NCBI GenBank assembly: GCA_022539475.1
Contig: VCMS01000073.1
Location: 1-64,000 of the forward strand
DNA: 64,000 nt
From: Gracilaria domingensis
Taxonomy: Eukaryota > Rhodophyta > Florideophyceae > Gracilariales > Gracilariaceae
Reading direction: 5' to 3'
The position numbers and the translations under genes were made by a program. Each line of letters opens with the position of its first letter. Positions within the stretch are counted from its first letter, which is position 1. Shown one piece after another: positions 61,353 to 64,000 of the stretch. The notes under the pieces were generated by a model that was not told where the DNA came from, did no database searches, and was given only the letters and a program-made list of their open reading frames with translations.

Positions 61353-64000
61353 TCACAGATCTTCCTTTAATTGGATATCAGGAATCGGAATGCTAGCCTT
61401 CTCGTTCTGCGCTTGCGATGGAGATGCCTCGCATGTTATGTTTTCAGGCGTTAAGTTAGGGGTAGCTTGAGATTGTAGATATCTGTACAATTCTTCCGTC
61501 AGATCACTCGCAGCGTTGTCGTAATCAACCCATTCGCTTATGATCCGCTTCGCGCTCGACAACTTCGGTTCCTTCGTCATCGGATTATTACATAAATCAA
61601 TCGCCTTCGCCTTTGCTTTGCTCTCATCATCGCACCAACTCTCGCACCACAGCCATTCTTGTGGGAGATCAAAGATTGGAACAACCCCTCCAAATGATGA
61701 CACGGTTGACGCATAGTTTGGAAGGTCCTGGTCCAGATTGGATAAAGAGTTGGGATCAGCGCTCAGCCCCTGGTAAATAGAACGTAGAGAATCGCCGGCT
61801 GCAGTTTCACGGAATGTGTTGAGGTCTACCACGTAAAGCGCTGAGATACGATACTTGGCCCCCTGCAAAGTCTCTTTCCAAAACCCAGTTTTCCAGAACC
61901 GGTAGCCTTCTACCTCCTCTCGCGAATCACAAAAGGGGACATACCCATACGGGGCACCTTTGAGATCAATATCCATGAGCTCTGCCAGATCGCCCCGAAT
62001 AACTTGGTCAGAATCGACGAATATAATTCTTCCCACATCTAAGGGGAAGAGCACATCAAGAAACAAAATCTTGTAGGCCCATATGATTCTTTGCTTCTCT
62101 GTTTGAGCACGCAGCCATCCAGGCCATCCGTAGGTAACCATGCCCACTTCAGCACCATGGCGATCGGCAAATAGAGGTAGAACCTTCTTAAACGATGGAG
62201 ACAAATAGTTTTCGAGGAGCCAGAACTTCACTGGACGGCTTGCGTGTTTCGTGACGCTGGTGATCATGATCTTCAGAAAGCGTTCATACAAATGTCCTGA
62301 AGCTACTGAGAAAACATGAATTGTGTCATACTTCTTATCTCCTGCAGGTGTAGGCTGTGAGAGTGACTTTGCTCGACTGCTGTAGATACTTGATATAGAA
62401 GACTTGAGGCGTCCAAGGATGCCCCCTTTTCCATAGGATTCCGTCGGCGCAGTGTCACCTTGACTATTCAATACAGACAGACCTTCCATGCCGTCATTTC
62501 TCTTCACCCGCAGAAGGATACCTCCCGCACCATCGAAAGATTCGACTGGGATAAGAACTCGACCATCAGCGCCAGCAGTGTACGTCGTCTTCGTGAAATC
62601 TTTGTACATTTCCATGCGCACAAGGGAAAAGATTTTGCTGCTTCGCCCCGGCGCTAGGCGTAGATACCATCGCCCTGGTGTAGGGACTTTCAGTTGAAAG
62701 TATCCCAGGTTGGCCATTACTAGGGTATCCACTGATACTCCATTGTCGTTCTCGAGATACAGCTTGAGACCCTGCGGAGGGCTCTCGTTTTCATCTACGC
62801 AAGAACCTTCAACAATGAGATTCTTTAGCTCATATTCGGCATGCAGTTCAGTGACAGTCTCGGGCAGTGCATCCAAAATGACGTTATCCATATCATAGTT
62901 TGTCGCGTGAGAAGAAACGAACCACGCCCTTGGGGGCTCAACAGAAACTGTGAGCACACTCTGCTGCGGAAGACTGAAAAACGAAGCTCGGGGCGGTGAA
63001 CGGCTTCCAGTCTCTTCCTCAAACGTTGGGCGACCTTGTAGCACAAACTTTCGATACGTGTTTGGCACCTCCTGCTCAGTTTTCAATGCTCTGCTGGTCG
63101 GAGCCACGACAACGTCCATGCTGAGGGTCTCAGAGTCATAAACGCCCTGAAGCTCTTCTAAGAACGACGCGATAATGTACGCCTCTGGGCTTAGAGGATC
63201 AACAACAGCGAGCACAGATAAGGGGGTGGCGCGTTGCTGCTCTTCCTGGAGACGGTCAAGATACGACACAGCTTCATGCGCATTCTCCCTGATAGCCGTC
63301 GTTACAGTGGAAAATGGAACCTTCTCCTCACCCTGTCCCCGGGACTCCTCGCATGCAGCCGCCACTTCGTTGGTGTGAAGGCGATGAAGCAATCTCGAGT
63401 CTTCGTCGACCATATTCGATCTGTCGGTGCTGTCGAAATGGGACGCCAATTGTATCACCACATCGTCAACTTCTGGGAATATAGAGGCAGGAAGCCGTTT
63501 CCCATTGATGGCGATAACTGGAATATCCAGGCATGAAGAAGCTGTAGAACACCCCAGCACTTCGTGGTTTACGACGGAAGCCGGGTCCAAAATCGCAACC
63601 CGAGCTTTGAGCTTCTTCACCACGTCAGAAGCAGCAAGTTCTTCCAAGACATGCTTCGCTCTGAGAAACTCGGGCAGCGTTTGATCCATGCCGGCAAGCC
63701 ATACCGTCGTCGTGTGGTCGTCCATTGGGGAGGACGAGGATATGTACTTGATGTCCGGCAGTGATTCGCGCACGGTTTGAAGGCTACCGCCTGTCATTGG
63801 GGGCAGTACGTCATCGCTGGTAGTGACTCGTGTCCGCCGTTCCTTCGTCTTCAAACCTCTGCCAATGCGGCGAACGACGATCAAACTGGGATCCACGGCT
63901 ACCCAGCGATCAAATGAGCGCTCCGCGACAGACATTGTCTCCGCAGAGGTGCCATCCTGAAACAGCTTGGCAATGCGCTCTTGCTCCGATAGCGCTAGAG
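61353..64000 (-). CDS. UGGT: UDP-glucose:glycoprotein glucosyltransferase, 5'-partial
   Basis: The C-terminal about 880 residues of the ER folding sensor, which re-glucosylates misfolded N-glycoproteins so that calnexin and calreticulin rebind them. The thioredoxin-like and beta-rich sensor parts come first. The GT24 catalytic domain follows from about KYDTIHVFSVASGHLYERFL, with KFWLLENYLSPSFK, IIFVDSDQVIRGDL (metal-binding DSD), NLDQDLPNY and LPQEWLWCESWC. The protein ends KEDL, a KDEL-like retrieval signal. The frame is open to the window edge, so the true start and the signal peptide lie to the right (family length about 1500 aa). No intron appears in this part. Confidence 0.93.
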   Translation of the reverse strand, partial: LALSEQERIAKLFQDGTSAETMSVAERSFDRWVAVDPSLIVVRRIGRGLKTKERRTRVTTSDDVLPPMTGGSLQTVRESLPDIKYISSSSPMDDHTTTVWLAGMDQTLPEFLRAKHVLEELAASDVVKKLKARVAILDPASVVNHEVLGCSTASSCLDIPVIAINGKRLPASIFPEVDDVVIQLASHFDSTDRSNMVDEDSRLLHRLHTNEVAAACEESRGQGEEKVPFSTVTTAIRENAHEAVSYLDRLQEEQQRATPLSVLAVVDPLSPEAYIIASFLEELQGVYDSETLSMDVVVAPTSRALKTEQEVPNTYRKFVLQGRPTFEEETGSRSPPRASFFSLPQQSVLTVSVEPPRAWFVSSHATNYDMDNVILDALPETVTELHAEYELKNLIVEGSCVDENESPPQGLKLYLENDNGVSVDTLVMANLGYFQLKVPTPGRWYLRLAPGRSSKIFSLVRMEMYKDFTKTTYTAGADGRVLIPVESFDGAGGILLRVKRNDGMEGLSVLNSQGDTAPTESYGKGGILGRLKSSISSIYSSRAKSLSQPTPAGDKKYDTIHVFSVASGHLYERFLKIMITSVTKHASRPVKFWLLENYLSPSFKKVLPLFADRHGAEVGMVTYGWPGWLRAQTEKQRIIWAYKILFLDVLFPLDVGRIIFVDSDQVIRGDLAELMDIDLKGAPYGYVPFCDSREEVEGYRFWKTGFWKETLQGAKYRISALYVVDLNTFRETAAGDSLRSIYQGLSADPNSLSNLDQDLPNYASTVSSFGGVVPIFDLPQEWLWCESWCDDESKAKAKAIDLCNNPMTKEPKLSSAKRIISEWVDYDNAASDLTEELYRYLQSQATPNLTPENITCEASPSQAQNEKASIPIPDIQLKEDL

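Noticed and set aside
1-64000. tRNA, rRNA and CRISPR arrays
   Set aside because: No cloverleaf-like tRNA, rRNA segment or regularly spaced repeat array was recognised on either strand by eye.

Overview
The window is nuclear DNA of a photosynthetic eukaryote, most probably a red alga of the florideophyte type (inference). Single-copy eukaryotic genes (SEC61 beta, LSM6, UGGT, an ER 3-hydroxyacyl-CoA dehydratase) are compact and nearly intron-free. The one intron I can place is 84 nt, with GTACGT, TACTAAC and ACACAG signals. Several genes of bacterial or organellar type carry presequence-like N-termini: NAD-dependent DNA ligase, DNA polymerase III alpha, MutS2 and ribosomal protein uL2. The gene-poor middle is filled by chromodomain Ty3/Gypsy elements.

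Layout. 0.7-2.7 kb: a small bZIP-like gene diverges from a PLP-homeostasis (YggS/PLPBP) gene, which converges on SEC61 beta. 2.7-4.8 kb: non-coding, with a perfect 12-bp hairpin and a degenerate CGCC-rich repeat. 4.8-16.8 kb: element A, a young chromovirus in minus orientation (974-bp LTRs, about four differences, 5-bp target duplication), sitting in the CGCC repeat. 17.0-18.0 kb: a PIF/Harbinger transposase cut off by the next LTR. 18.0-42.0 kb: element B (minus orientation, heavily broken, with a 31-N gap); one of its LTRs is split by element C (29.2-41.5 kb, plus orientation, 819-bp LTRs, perfect 5-bp target duplication). 42.0-43.8 kb: AT-rich and empty. 43.8-64 kb: a dense host block with HIBCH-like hydrolase (minus), HACD (minus), LigA (plus), DnaE (minus), LSM6 (plus), MutS2 (minus), uL2m (plus), a small membrane protein (plus) and UGGT (minus, running off the right edge).

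Best leads. (1) Elements A and C both carry, between the chromodomain and the 3' LTR, a 617-675 codon gene on the strand opposite to gag-pol. The two proteins are clearly homologous, and in both elements the ATG lies exactly 79 nt inside the LTR edge, pointing to a conserved antisense gene driven from the LTR. (2) The bacterial-type DnaE reads without a stop into a C-terminal part that looks like a degenerate double-hotdog (acyl-CoA thioesterase-like) module. (3) LigA, DnaE, MutS2 and uL2m lie within about 14 kb, a cluster of genes for organelle DNA maintenance and translation.

Limits: all family calls were made by eye from motifs. No database search, alignment program or expression data was used.
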